Source: Corynebacterium accolens
GTDB taxonomy: Bacteria; Actinomycetota; Actinomycetes; Mycobacteriales; Mycobacteriaceae
DNA: 64,000 nt
Reading direction: 5' to 3'
Assembly: GCF_023520795.1 (NCBI RefSeq)
Contig: NZ_CP046605.1
Span: 1,967,438-2,031,437 of the forward strand
Positions 30,251 to 39,255 of the stretch are shown one piece after another. The translations under genes were made by a program, and so were the position numbers. The notes beneath the pieces are model-generated. The model had not been told where the DNA came from. It saw nothing but the letters and a program-made list of their open reading frames with translations, and ran no database searches. Each line of letters begins with the position of its first letter. Positions within the stretch are counted from its first letter, which is position 1.

Positions 30251-30553
30251 ATGCCGCACTCCCTCATCGTCGGTTCCGGTGCCGCGCTCGGCGCCGGTGC
30301 CCGCTACCTGCTTACCATCGCTCTCGGCGGCGGAATGCTCCCGCTCCTCATCCTTAATATCGTCGGCAGCGCGCTGATGGGATATACCCGCCCAAGCCCC
30401 TTCTGGGGCACCGGATTCTTGGGCGGTTTTACCAGTTTCGCCGGTTTTGCTTTCTTCACCGCAGACTCACACTGGAGCATCGCCCTGGCCTATGTCGCGG
30501 CCACGCTCGTGGGCTGCACCGCCGCCTACCTCGCTGGGGATAAGCTGCGATGA
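30251..30553 (+). CDS. crcB: Fluoride channel/exporter CrcB, first subunit (short)
   Basis: One half of a dual-topology fluoride channel (Fluc), 100 residues. It starts MPHSLIVGSGAALGAGARYLL and keeps LLILNIVGSALMGY (the Asn in the pore) and GTGFLGGFTSFAGFAFF (the GGFTSF sodium/pore motif). It is shorter than the usual 115-130 residues because the last helix is clipped. ATG at 30251 lies 7 nt after TATGAT, a clear leaderless arrangement; upstream in-frame ATGs at 30239 and 30242 fall inside that hexamer. It overlaps the second crcB by 4 bp (ATGA), as in paired Fluc genes that make heterodimers. Confidence 0.88.
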   Translation: MPHSLIVGSGAALGAGARYLLTIALGGGMLPLLILNIVGSALMGYTRPSPFWGTGFLGGFTSFAGFAFFTADSHWSIALAYVAATLVGCTAAYLAGDKLR

Positions 30554-30909
30554 ACCTGCTCTTCGTCCTTATCGGCGGCTTTTTCGGCGGCGCGGCGCGC
30601 TACGGCTTTACCCGCCTGCTGCCCTCGCCGTATTGCACCTTCGCATCCAATATCCTGGGTTCCTTGGTCTTCGGCCTGGCGGTGGGCTTTGCGCAGCTTG
30701 CCGATGCCCCCTTTGCCCATCCCCTCTTCGCCCTCGGCCTCGCCGGTGGTCTTTCTACGTGGTCCACCATGGCGAAAGAGCTTGGGGAGATGGTGAAGCA
30801 GCGGCAATGGTGGCCGCTGTGTAAGTACCTATTTTGGACCATCGGGATCGGAGTGGTCCTAGCATGGCGCGGGGTGATGTGGGCCGGGCTTATCTATCAC
30901 GGGATTTAG
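30550..30909 (+). CDS. crcB: Fluoride channel/exporter CrcB, second subunit
   Basis: Partner Fluc protein of 119 residues with four helices: GGFFGGAARYGFTRLL, ASNILGSLVFGLAVG (pore Asn), and GLAGGLSTWSTMAKE (the family GGxTTFSTF segment). The start ATG overlaps the stop of the first crcB. Gram-positive bacteria often carry two adjacent crcB genes whose products assemble in opposite orientation. No fluoride riboswitch was recognised upstream, and the first gene appears leaderless, which would leave no room for one. Confidence 0.92.
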   Translation: MNLLFVLIGGFFGGAARYGFTRLLPSPYCTFASNILGSLVFGLAVGFAQLADAPFAHPLFALGLAGGLSTWSTMAKELGEMVKQRQWWPLCKYLFWTIGIGVVLAWRGVMWAGLIYHGI

Positions 30910-31136
30910 GTACGCAATTCCCAACTCGCCCCTAGCTACAGTGCCCCTACGACTTCTCTGTGTGAACTTCTTTCTGGACCTGCCGTTGGCCGAAGTTATG
31001 GAACGAACGCAGAGGGCTGTACCTGGATCCGGTGGCAAGCAAAAAGAAGTTCCAGCCCGAAAAGCACCCATGGTTCCCGTGCTATGACGACGAGCTGAAA
31101 CTTCCTAATATCGGTCAAGGGCTGGATGTCCAAGCA
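30910..31136 (+). other. Intergenic stretch with a possible coding remnant
   Basis: No intact gene. In one plus-strand frame (about 30985-31120) the translation is unusually protein-like (WNERRGLYLDPVASKKKF, then QPEKHPWFPCYDDELKLPN) and then runs into antisense of the ABC permease. I do not recognise it; it may be the relic of a deleted gene. It also separates the crcB pair from the convergent permease. Confidence 0.3.
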
Positions 31137-33677
31137 TTAATCCGCAATCGCCTCCAGCGGCGGGGTCTTTGCCGCGCGTTGCGATGGCCATACCGCTGCG
31201 ATGACGCCCACAACCGCGGATCCCAGCAGCATGATCACCAGCATGCCCCACGGAACCTCGGCACCGCCAAGGCCTTGGTCATTCAGGATCTCGATGAAGG
31301 ACCAGCCCAAGCCGAGGCCGATGAGGATGCCCATGATTGCGCCAAAGAGCGAAATCTGCACCGACTCCAGCGTGATCATCCGGCGGATTTGGCGGCGCTG
31401 CGTACCCACCGCACGCAACATGCCAATCTCCTGGCGGCGCTCGATAACACCCAAGGTCAAGGTATTGACAATGCCCAGCACGGCAATGATCACGGCGAGT
31501 GCGAGAAGACCGTAGAGAATGGCCAGCATCTGGTCGATGAAGCCAGCGGCCTGACCCGCATATTCCTTACCGGTGTTGACCTGCACCACCACGAGATCCT
31601 TGACGGCATCCTCGAGGTTCTGGCGTAGCTCTTCCTTGTCGTAGCCTTCTTTACCTAATACGCCCACCATCTGCACAGAGAATTCTCCGTCAGCGGCAAC
31701 TTCTTCTGCCACGTCCTGCGAAACCACCATATTTTGAATGGTCTCGATGGGCTCAAAGGTACCGACCAGTTTGGCTTCCGCAGTTTTGCCCGGCTTGCTG
31801 CCGGTAACCTCGTAGGTCTCTCCTACCTTCCAGCCATTTTCTTTGGCAAAGTCTTCCGTGGCGGCAAAGCCACCTTCAATATTGGCATCGCCTTCCACCA
31901 TGTTCATCGCCAGCATCGAGGTGGGGTCAGCATCCACCGTCACGGTAAACAAACCACCGGCAAAGTCCAAGGAGGCCTGACCGTCCACGGCAACCGGTGC
32001 CGAGCCAACGGTAATGACCTTATCCACACCGTCTGCCTCTGCGGCACGCTCGCCGGTTTCCTTCGGCGTCGGGAAGCTTCCGGAGCTTGGACCGGACAAG
32101 ATGTAGTCCGACGTAATAGTTTGGTCCACCGTATCCGAGATGGAAGCCTTCATTGTCTGGCCCAGCATGCCGATGCTCGTGACCAATGCCACGCCCAAGG
32201 TCAGGGCAAAGGCCGTGGCGGCAGTGCGGCGCGGGTTACGCCGCGAGTTGGTAGCGGCCAGTTTGCCGATGGACCCGAAAGGCGCCCCAATTGCCTTACC
32301 CAGCGTTGGCACCAGCGGCAAAGAGAGCGCCGGCCCTGCCAGGAAGAAACCGATAATCACCCCGACGGCTCCGAGGCCGACGAGGATGGCGCGGACGTTC
32401 GTTTCGGCATCGCTAAGCACGCCCGCAAAAGCCGCAATAATGCCGCCAATCATGAGGATCGCACCGAAAATCGTGCGGACCTTCAGCGAAGAACCGGAGG
32501 CCGATTCCGTCGTGCGCATCGCTTCAACCGGCTCCACGGCACCCGCGCGCCGCGCCGGAGCCCATGCGGAGACCACAGTGACAATCGTGCCCAAAATGAT
32601 CGGAACTACCACGGCGGAAACGCTCAGGCCCAGGCCACCGCCAATGTCCATACCGTTGGCGCCCATAACCGCCTTGATCACGGCGACCAATCCCACGCCG
32701 GCAACGACACCGACGATGGATCCCAGAACGCCCACAATGACGGATTCCACCACAACAGAATTGGTGATCTGGCGGCGCGACGCGCCCAAAGCACGCAAGA
32801 GCGCGAACTCCTTGATGCGCTGGGCCACGATCATGGAGAACGTATTGGCAATAATAAACGTGCCCACCAACAAGGCGATCAGACCAAAGGCAACGAGGAA
32901 GTAGTTCACGAACTTCAATGCCTCGGTCATTGCCTCACTGGTCTGCTCTGCAAGGCGCTCACCTGACTCGGCTTTGATGTCAAATTTGTCATTGAGGTCA
33001 TCGACAAGCGCATTCGCATCCACACCATCGGCGGCAGAGACCTTCAGCTGGGAGGGATCACCAAAGCGTTCTAGGTAATCCGACTCGTCCATGCGCAGTT
33101 CGATGCTATCGCCCTGCTCCACCGGCGGCTCCACGATGCCCGTAACCTTAACCTCATCCTGGCTATCCGGATGAACCACCAAAAGCTTCTGACCAACGGA
33201 GATATCGTATTTCTCCGCAGCGGACGAATTGATCGTTACCTCATCTTTGGCCTTTGGCTCATCGCCTTCCGTGAGTTCGCTCGCGCCACCGACGGTTTTA
33301 TCCGCGGAATAGTACGGCACGAGGCTCGCAGTACCGCTTTGGGTTTGGAAGGCCTCCGAGTTTTCATCGGCAACAACCACAGTCTGCGAGTCAGCGACGT
33401 TGATGTTTTTAACGTCATCATCATCAAGCAGCTGCTTGCGCAGCCCTTCATCCAGCTTCTGGTCGCTGTCATCGTTCTCACTGACCACCGCGTCTACCCC
33501 GCGGAATTGGTTATCCACCGCAGAATCAAAAGTGGCCTTCAATGAGTTAGTGAACATGAAAGAGCCAGCAATAAAGGCGGTGCCCAAAACCACCGCCAGA
33601 ATTGTCAGGCCAAGGCGCAATTTATGCGCCAAAATATTGCGCACGGATACCCTGCGCATTGCGTTTCCGCGTGCCAT
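31137..33677 (-). CDS. FtsX/MacB-type ABC transporter permease
   Basis: Membrane permease of 846 residues with two FtsX domains. Helix 1 (LRLGLTILAVVLGTAFIAGSF, about residues 17-38) is followed by a large extracytoplasmic domain, then three helices (about 265-385), a short helical pair (about 440-500), a second extracytoplasmic domain and three more helices ending in QRAAKTPPLEAIAD. ALGASRRQI and AVGTQRRQIRRM are the conserved coupling segments. Such pairs export or extract lipoproteins, peptides or envelope components; the substrate is unknown. ATG directly follows the stop of the ATPase gene (TAAATG), so both are one operon. Confidence 0.93.
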   Translation of the reverse strand: MARGNAMRRVSVRNILAHKLRLGLTILAVVLGTAFIAGSFMFTNSLKATFDSAVDNQFRGVDAVVSENDDSDQKLDEGLRKQLLDDDDVKNINVADSQTVVVADENSEAFQTQSGTASLVPYYSADKTVGGASELTEGDEPKAKDEVTINSSAAEKYDISVGQKLLVVHPDSQDEVKVTGIVEPPVEQGDSIELRMDESDYLERFGDPSQLKVSAADGVDANALVDDLNDKFDIKAESGERLAEQTSEAMTEALKFVNYFLVAFGLIALLVGTFIIANTFSMIVAQRIKEFALLRALGASRRQITNSVVVESVIVGVLGSIVGVVAGVGLVAVIKAVMGANGMDIGGGLGLSVSAVVVPIILGTIVTVVSAWAPARRAGAVEPVEAMRTTESASGSSLKVRTIFGAILMIGGIIAAFAGVLSDAETNVRAILVGLGAVGVIIGFFLAGPALSLPLVPTLGKAIGAPFGSIGKLAATNSRRNPRRTAATAFALTLGVALVTSIGMLGQTMKASISDTVDQTITSDYILSGPSSGSFPTPKETGERAAEADGVDKVITVGSAPVAVDGQASLDFAGGLFTVTVDADPTSMLAMNMVEGDANIEGGFAATEDFAKENGWKVGETYEVTGSKPGKTAEAKLVGTFEPIETIQNMVVSQDVAEEVAADGEFSVQMVGVLGKEGYDKEELRQNLEDAVKDLVVVQVNTGKEYAGQAAGFIDQMLAILYGLLALAVIIAVLGIVNTLTLGVIERRQEIGMLRAVGTQRRQIRRMITLESVQISLFGAIMGILIGLGLGWSFIEILNDQGLGGAEVPWGMLVIMLLGSAVVGVIAAVWPSQRAAKTPPLEAIAD

Positions 33678-34406
33678 TTAACCCTCAATCTCTGCCATTA
33701 CATTGTGAATGGCCTCCATCGTTGGATCCTGCAGTTCGTTAACGAGCTTGCCATCAGCAAGGAAAACAACGCGATCGGCGTACGATGCCGCCTTAGCATC
33801 GTGCGTCACAATGACCACAGTCTGGTTATCCTGGTCCACCGCAGTGCGCAGAATATCCAATACCTCGGCCGAAGAATTGGAGTCCAAGTTACCCGTAGGC
33901 TCATCGCCAAAAATAATCTCCGGCCGCGACACTAAGGCGCGAGCACAGGCCACACGCTGCTGCTGACCACCAGACAGCTCCGCCGGACGGTGCTCCAAGC
34001 GCTCCGCCAGCCCCAGGCGACGCGTGACTTCTTCGAACCACTGCTTATCGACGTCCTTGCCCGCAATATCGGTCGGCAGCGTGATGTTTTCCGCAGCCGT
34101 CAAGGTGGGAACCAAGTTGAAGGATTGGAAGATGAATCCCAGGCGGTCTCGGCGCAGCGCCGTAATTTCCTTGTCATTGAGGTGGGACATATCGGTATCT
34201 CCGATAAACGCCGAGCCAGAGGTAGCAGAGTCCAACCCTGCCATCGTGTGCATCAACGTGGACTTGCCCGAACCCGAAGGGCCCATAATGGCCGTGAATT
34301 GGTTCTTTCCAAACTCAATGGAAACGTGATCAAGGGCGATAACGGCCGTGTCATCGCTTCCGTATTGCTTAAACAATTCAACGGCGCGTGCCGCGGCATC
34401 AGTCAT
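33678..34406 (-). CDS. ABC transporter ATP-binding protein (LolD/MacB type)
   Basis: ATPase of 242 residues that powers the adjacent FtsX-type permease. Walker A GPSGSGKST near residue 42, signature [15 protein letters not shown], Walker B EIIFGDEPTGNLDS, and the H-loop VTHD. AAGGAGA lies before the ATG at 34406. It is the first gene of a two-gene operon that borders the accessory island beginning near 34.5 kb. Confidence 0.95.
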   Translation of the reverse strand: MTDAAARAVELFKQYGSDDTAVIALDHVSIEFGKNQFTAIMGPSGSGKSTLMHTMAGLDSATSGSAFIGDTDMSHLNDKEITALRRDRLGFIFQSFNLVPTLTAAENITLPTDIAGKDVDKQWFEEVTRRLGLAERLEHRPAELSGGQQQRVACARALVSRPEIIFGDEPTGNLDSNSSAEVLDILRTAVDQDNQTVVIVTHDAKAASYADRVVFLADGKLVNELQDPTMEAIHNVMAEIEG

Positions 34407-34559
34407 AAAGCGTGTTCTCCTTGTAAATGGGAAATTACCTTTCTACATAGTAACCCGCCTGGTCGCAGTGTCCCATCATCCCATGGGCTGATTCGGGGGC
34501 CAGTTCAATTTTTGGCGGGTGGGGCGTCCTTTTCGTTTGGAAGCCAAACCTGCAGTTCA

Positions 34560-35071
34560 GCGCCCGTTGACGGGTCGCTCTTCATTGCTGGTGGCTCGGG
34601 GGCGATCGGCACGGTCGCCATCCAACTTGCACGCCAACGCGGATGGCACGTTGCCGCATCCGCGTCGAAACCCAATCACGACTACATGCTTTCGCTCGGC
34701 GCGCACAAGGTAGTTGACTACGGCAACCCCCATTGGCGCGAGCAGATCCTGGAGTGGATGCCCAATGGCGTCGACGCTGTCTTGGCGGTGCAACCGGGCA
34801 CCTCGGCGGAAAGTTTGCCCGTCGTGAAGGACGGTGGAACATTGGTGTCGATCTCCGGAGATGCACACATCTCCGAACGTGGCATACACATAACGGGGTC
34901 CCCTATCAAATGGACGTTCTCGATGATTTGGTGCAACTCATGGAGCAGATCGCCGCAGGGGAGATTCATTTGGAGCTTGAGCAGGTTTATCCGTTTGCAG
35001 ATGCCCTGGCTGCCCTGGCGAAAGTACAGACCCGGAGGGCTCGAGGCAAACTCGTGCTCAGACGAGAGTAA
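34560..35071 (+). pseudogene. Truncated, frameshifted quinone oxidoreductase/alcohol dehydrogenase
   Basis: Remnant of a zinc-type alcohol dehydrogenase or NADPH:quinone oxidoreductase. Only the C-terminal two thirds survive. The Rossmann segment LFIAGGSGAIGTVAIQLARQ and SKPNHDYMLSLGAHKVVDYG is in one frame up to about 34895; after a single-base shift near GGGGTCCCC the reading continues in another frame as VPYQMDVLDDLVQLMEQIA and ends KLVLRRE at 35071. The N-terminal catalytic domain is missing. It marks the left border of the accessory segment next to the ABC operon. Confidence 0.82.
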
Positions 35072-35326
35072 AGCACATGGCCGAGGAACCATGCGGATTC
35101 AAGAAGGTGCTGCCTTGCCGAATTCTCAGCCGGTCCGGGTTATTTACAACTCTCTACCCCGTATTTAATTCATGGCTTGCGGGTAAGAGGCGGACGATGT
35201 TGAGCCGGAAGGGTTGGCATGTCAGACCGCCCAAGGCACGGGCACTGCTTGGGGCTCGGGACTACAGGGGGAGCATCTTGTACGGATGCTGATGACTTCT
35301 TCGAAGACGGGACTTGCTGCCACCGG

Positions 35327-36241
35327 CTACGGTTTGGCAGCGGCCACAGCGACCAGTTCGGCCGCGACTCCTGTCAATCGTCGAGGTCCTGACCAGACGG
35401 CCGTCAGGGGGCGGCTGATCCCTTGACCCTCAAAGGGAACGCGCAACAGGTCCCCGCTCTCGAGCTGGCTACGAAGGGCGAGTTCGCTCAGGACAGCAGG
35501 ACCCGCCCCGGAAGCAACAGCAACGCGCACCGCGGCGTTGCTGGCAAGCACCTGCATCGGCTCGACAGTGACGGCCCCAGCCAACACCTCTTGCAGCGCC
35601 TCGCGGGTACCTGAGCCAGGCTCCCTGACAACCAAGGGGGTTTCCGCCAGCTCTTGCAAACCGATCCTGCTCGTACGGTTCGCCCATTCATGGTTGGGAG
35701 CGACAACTACCAGCAACTCATCCTCTTGGACGACCCGGGCATTCAACCGCATGGGAACGTTCGGGGTCTCAACGAAACCCAGTTGAAGAATGCCCCTTTG
35801 CACTTCTTGGAGAACCTGCGCCGAATTCAGCACCTGCACCTCGATGCGGACCGGCGGCAATCGACGTTTCAACTCTGTCAGCCAGACCGGTAGCAGGGTT
35901 TCTGCGATGGTCATGCTGGCCCCCACACGAAGTTCCAACGTTTCGTTGCTGCGGCTAGACCGTGACCAATCGTTGAAGCGTTGCCCGGCATCAAGTAGTT
36001 CACGGGCTTGAACAGCCAGCAACAACCCCAGTGCCGTCGGTTCCGAACCGCGGGGGCTGCGCTCAAGCAAAGCCGTTTTCATCCCCGTCTCCAGCTCCGC
36101 GATGGCTCGGCTTGCGTTGGGCTGCGCCATCCCCACTTTCCGTGCGCCTGCCCCCACGCTGCCTTCGTCCACCACGGCAACGAAGAGTTCCAGTACTTGA
36201 AGGTTCGGCCAAGCTTCGCTCATATCAAAAGCATATACCAT
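35327..36241 (-). CDS. LysR-family transcriptional regulator
   Basis: Regulator of 304 residues. N-terminal winged helix-turn-helix (LQVLELFVAVVDEGSVGAGARKVGMAQPNASRAIAELE) and a C-terminal periplasmic-binding-like effector domain (LELRVGASMTIAETLLPVWL, LVVREPGSGTREALQEVL). It is divergent from a YeiH-type transporter 37-52 bp away, the same arrangement as E. coli yeiE-yeiH, so it probably controls that gene in response to a sulfur or related anion. Start ATG 36241 (MVYAFDMSEAWP) or 36223 (MSEAWPN) are both possible. Base composition and neighbours suggest acquisition by transfer. Confidence 0.9.
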   Translation of the reverse strand: MVYAFDMSEAWPNLQVLELFVAVVDEGSVGAGARKVGMAQPNASRAIAELETGMKTALLERSPRGSEPTALGLLLAVQARELLDAGQRFNDWSRSSRSNETLELRVGASMTIAETLLPVWLTELKRRLPPVRIEVQVLNSAQVLQEVQRGILQLGFVETPNVPMRLNARVVQEDELLVVVAPNHEWANRTSRIGLQELAETPLVVREPGSGTREALQEVLAGAVTVEPMQVLASNAAVRVAVASGAGPAVLSELALRSQLESGDLLRVPFEGQGISRPLTAVWSGPRRLTGVAAELVAVAAAKP

Positions 36242-36293
36242 GATGCGAAATTGCCGTCTAGCGGGCTGACGGGGATCAGTGAAGTATGGAAGT

Positions 36294-37328
36294 ATGTCAA
36301 CGCAAATACAACAGACAGATCCCATAACAGCCCGCCGCGGCTCCTACGCACTGAAAAAATATTCCCCCGGGTTGCTTTTGTGTGCGGTCGCTGTGGCAAT
36401 CGCGATGACCGTTAACGTCTTCCTTCCCGGTGTCAGCCCACTGATCGTCGCGATCGTGCTCGGCATCGCCCTGACCAACGTGGTTCGCCTACCCGAGTCC
36501 ACGGCACCGGGACTGACGCTGGCTTCCAAGAAGCTGCTCCGATTGGGAATCGTCTTCCTGGGCCTGCAACTGGTGCTCTCAGACATTGTCTCCCTCGGTG
36601 CGCCCATGCTCGTGGTCATCGTGTGCATCGTGGCCGGAGGCATTTTCGGAACCATCCTGATCGGGCGGCTGATGAAGATGCGTTCCGCCCAGGTTCTGCT
36701 CATAGCATGTGGTTTCTCTATTTGCGGCGCCGCCGCTGTGGCCGGAGTCGAAGGGGTCACCGACTCAGACGAAGAGGACGTGGTCACCGCCGTGGCCTTG
36801 GTGGTCATCTTCGGCACACTCATGATTCCGGCGATTCCCTTGCTCGGCCAGCTGCTGGGCATGGAGCCTGAACTCAACGGCATGTGGGCCGGTGGCTCCA
36901 TCCACGAGATCGCTCAGGTTGTCGCCGCCGGAGGAATAATCGGCGGCGGGGCGCTGGCTGTCGCCGTCATCGTCAAACTCGCCCGCGTCCTGCTGCTCGC
37001 CCCGATCGTCGCGATTTTGAGCATTCGCCAACGCCGGTCAGGAAACGTCAAACCCGATGAAAAGCGTCCTGCGATCGTCCCACTGTTCATCATTGGCTTC
37101 CTGGTCATGATCGTGCTCCGTTCCACACTGGACCTGCCCGAGGGCCTCATCCACGCAGGAAGCCTCGCGCAAACGGCTTTGTTGTCCGCCGCAATGTTTG
37201 GACTGGGATGTGGGGTGAAGATCCGCAACCTCATCCGGGTCGGAGCCCGACCCTTCATCCTGGCCGCAGCCTCAACCATTCTCGTCACAGGCATCGCACT
37301 TGCAGGCATCGAACTCGTCCACCTCTGA
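36294..37328 (+). CDS. YeiH-family putative sulfate/sulfonate exporter
   Basis: Integral membrane protein of about 344 residues with around ten helices, of the YeiH (putative sulfate exporter) family. Typical segments: LGIALTNVVRLPESTAPGL, LLRLGIVFLGLQLVLSDI, the pore-like ICGAAAVAGVEGV, GGSIHEIAQVVAAG, and GLGCGVKIRNLIRVG. Experimental substrates are poorly known (sulfite or organosulfonate efflux proposed). Divergent LysR gene is the likely regulator. ATG at 36294 (MSTQIQQ) is chosen; GTG at 36279 would add five residues and has GGGGA at a usable distance. Confidence 0.88.
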   Translation: MSTQIQQTDPITARRGSYALKKYSPGLLLCAVAVAIAMTVNVFLPGVSPLIVAIVLGIALTNVVRLPESTAPGLTLASKKLLRLGIVFLGLQLVLSDIVSLGAPMLVVIVCIVAGGIFGTILIGRLMKMRSAQVLLIACGFSICGAAAVAGVEGVTDSDEEDVVTAVALVVIFGTLMIPAIPLLGQLLGMEPELNGMWAGGSIHEIAQVVAAGGIIGGGALAVAVIVKLARVLLLAPIVAILSIRQRRSGNVKPDEKRPAIVPLFIIGFLVMIVLRSTLDLPEGLIHAGSLAQTALLSAAMFGLGCGVKIRNLIRVGARPFILAAASTILVTGIALAGIELVHL

Positions 37329-37697
37329 TAGGGAACCACATCCTGCAGTCTCCGCCCAAGCTGATACCTCGTCCGCCCACCACATGACCTTTTAGGAAGG
37401 AACCTGACTTGACATTTCTCACCGGTCCAGCTCCGATTATCGTCGGCGTCGACAGCTCCGATTCTTCAAGGTGGGGGCGCCCTTTCTCTTTATTCGGTGA
37501 ACGTTGCCCAGGCGGAGAAAGTGCAGGTAAAACCACACGCTAGCGAGACCTGGGGGCGTGCCTTCGCCAGCCCTTGTAAAAGCCGCCCACGAGGGGAAAT
37601 GTGCGTAAGGCTACCTGTAGGCGTGCCTGGAACCGTAAATGTCCTGCCATGTGGCAAGCGCCGTGGGGCGTATATTCACCCGCCCCCATCGCCGCAT
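37329..37697. other. Intergenic junction region of the accessory island
   Basis: Contains only the universal-stress-protein stub described separately (37409-37470). After 37471 the base composition changes (GGGGGCGCC...), and nothing coding is recognised up to the resolvase fragment. The switch from coding to unrelated sequence inside the stub marks an insertion or deletion junction. Confidence 0.45.
37409..37470 (+). pseudogene. N-terminal stub of a universal stress protein
   Basis: TTG at 37409, preceded by AGGAAGGAA, opens a frame reading LTGPAPIIVGVDSSDSS, which is the first strand and phosphate-loop entry of UspA-type proteins (IVVGVDGSDSS). Similarity stops at about 37470, after 21 residues, and the frame continues into unrelated sequence. 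The rest of the gene has been replaced by the mobile-element junction. It was probably co-transcribed with the YeiH gene. Confidence 0.6.
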
Positions 37698-37970
37698 CTA
37701 TGCGTTCTTCAACGCCCGATACACAGTAGGGCGAGTGACTCCGAATTCCCGTGCCAAGGCTGCTTTCGACTCCCCTGCCATTGTGCGCTGCTTAATCTCC
37801 GCTACTTGCTGCGGGCTAAGAGCAGGCTTGCGGCCTTTGTACTTTCCTGCCTTTTTCGCCAGCGCAATCCCCTCTGCTTGGCGTTCGCGGATAATGGCCC
37901 GCTCAAACTCCGCAAACGAACCTAAAATGCCTAGCATTAAATCCGCGCGTGGATCTGTGGTGTCTTTCGC
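37698..37970 (-). pseudogene. C-terminal fragment of a serine recombinase (resolvase/invertase)
   Basis: About 90 codons of a Tn3-type resolvase or invertase: HAKDTTDPRADLMLGILG, FAEFERAIIRERQAEGIALAKK and a C-terminal helix-turn-helix (SKAALAREFGVTRPTVYRAL). The catalytic N-terminal half with the active serine is missing: the outer IS3-family terminal repeat begins at 37972, one base upstream of the last recognisable codon. An internal ATG at 37937 could still give a 79-residue protein, without recombinase activity. Confidence 0.85.
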
Positions 37971-37971
37971 A

Positions 37972-37994
37972 TGAAGCGTCCTGGGTTTAGTTCC
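37972..37994 (+). repeat. Left terminal inverted repeat of outer IS3
   Basis: Sequence begins TGAAGCGTCCTGGG and ends TTTAGTTCC; it is the exact reverse complement of 42026-42048. Confidence 0.93.
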
Positions 37995-38001
37995 GCTTCT
38001 T

Positions 38002-38911
38002 TTACGGCCCTGTGTTGATGGGCTGGGTGAGATAGTACTCGGTTTCTACTTCCTGTGGGGTGGCGTAGTCCAAAGCTTCATGAAGCCGCTTGGTGTTCCA
38101 CCAATGCACCCACCGCAAGGTGGCCAGTTCGACTTCTCCGACCGACGTCCACGGGCCTTGGGCATGAATCAGTTCAGCCTTGTAGAGACCGTTGACTGTT
38201 TCGGCTAGCGCATTGTCGTAAGAATCGCCGACTGTTCCCACACTCGGGCGGATTCCTGACTCAGCTAGCGCGGTGGAATACTTCCACGACACGTACTGGC
38301 TGCCCCGATCGCTATGGTGAATTAACTGGTTTCCATGAATTCGCCCTGCAGTCGTTAACGCATGCTCCAAAGCCTCCATCGGCAGCGCGTCGGTGCGCAT
38401 CGTAGAGCGGGTGGCAACACCGACTATTTTGTGGCTGTAGACATCCACGACAAATGCGGTGTAGGCGAATCCTGACAGGGTGCGAACGTAGGTAATGTCG
38501 GCAACCCACAACCTGCCTGGCGCCTGCGCACGGAAGTCTCGCTGTACAAGGTCTGGGCGATGATCCGGTGCCTTCGGGCTAATCGTTGTCACAGGGGTTC
38601 GTCCACGTCGGCGGCCGGAAACACCTGCGAGTTTCATCAGACGTGCGGTCTTGTCGCGGCCGATATGAAAGCCTTCACGGTTCATGGCGTGCCACATTTT
38701 GCGGATGCCGTAGACCGAGAAGTTTTCCGCATGCACACGCTGTATCTCTGGGATGAGCAGGCTATCGCTTAAGGCTCTTGCGCTGGGAACACGTGTGGTG
38801 GCTTTGCGGTAGCCGCGTGAGGTGATGAATCCACGATCTGCTTGTTTAAGGACTCTGCAGATGGACCCGGACCCCAAACTGATCTTTATACGCGTCGATG
38901 TAAGAGATCAT
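38002..38911 (-). pseudogene. Outer IS3 transposase orfB, frameshifted near its start
   Basis: Integrase-type (DDE) transposase of the IS3 family. The catalytic core is intact: ADITYV (D), HHSDRGSQYVS (D), DNALAETVNGLYKAE (E). The normal start ATG at 38911 overlaps the orfA stop (ATGA) and reads MISYIDAYKDQFGV, but an extra base near 38870 throws the frame out before SICRVLKQADRGFITSRG. The remaining 291-residue open frame starts at a TTG (38877). It is therefore probably inactive unless ribosomes shift frame there. Confidence 0.85.
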
Positions 38912-39090
38912 TTGGTCGTGGGTCGGTCGAGTTCCGCTGCGAAAAAAGCCGAAGCAGTCTTAAGAATCCCGTTTGCTCGTTTCAGTTCGCGGTTTTCTCG
39001 GCGCAGACGCTTGAGCTCTTCTTCCATTGTTTCGCCGCCTGAAGCGTCAGAGTCATCACGTACTGAAGCGCTGTTGGGGTTGCCCGCAAA
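38908..39090 (-). pseudogene. Outer IS3 orfA, C-terminal part
   Basis: Reads (N)PNSASVRDDSDASGGE, then the leucine-zipper-like MEEELKRLRRENRELKR and ILKTASAFFAAELDRP, typical for the C-terminus of IS3 OrfA. Its N-terminal helix-turn-helix half lies 2.7 kb away at 41830-41999, separated by the inner IS element. Confidence 0.82.
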
Positions 39091-39247
39091 TCGTGGACAC
39101 GTAGTAGAGCTACCTAGTGGTTAGGCAGCTATTTCTTTTCTGCTGGTGGTTAGGCTGGTGTGGTTCTCGAAATCGACGGGGCTGACCATCCCGAGTGCGG
39201 AGTGCCGGCGCCGACGGTTGTAGACGGCTTCAATCCAGTAGGCAACG

Positions 39248-39255
39248 GCCTGACG
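39248..39255. repeat. IS256 target-site duplication, left copy
   Basis: Plus-strand GCCTGACG, identical to 40691-40698; 8 bp, the usual length for IS256-family insertions. Confidence 0.93.

Noticed and set aside
33990-35168. Plus-strand open frame of 392 codons joining antisense of the ABC ATPase to the oxidoreductase remnant
   Set aside because: Only the middle (from about 34560) resembles a protein family; the first part is the reverse strand of a conserved ATPase and the end is a frameshifted pseudogene.
35072-35326. Possible small genes between the oxidoreductase remnant and the LysR gene
   Set aside because: Short frames only, without ribosome sites or recognisable motifs; I see nothing supportable here.
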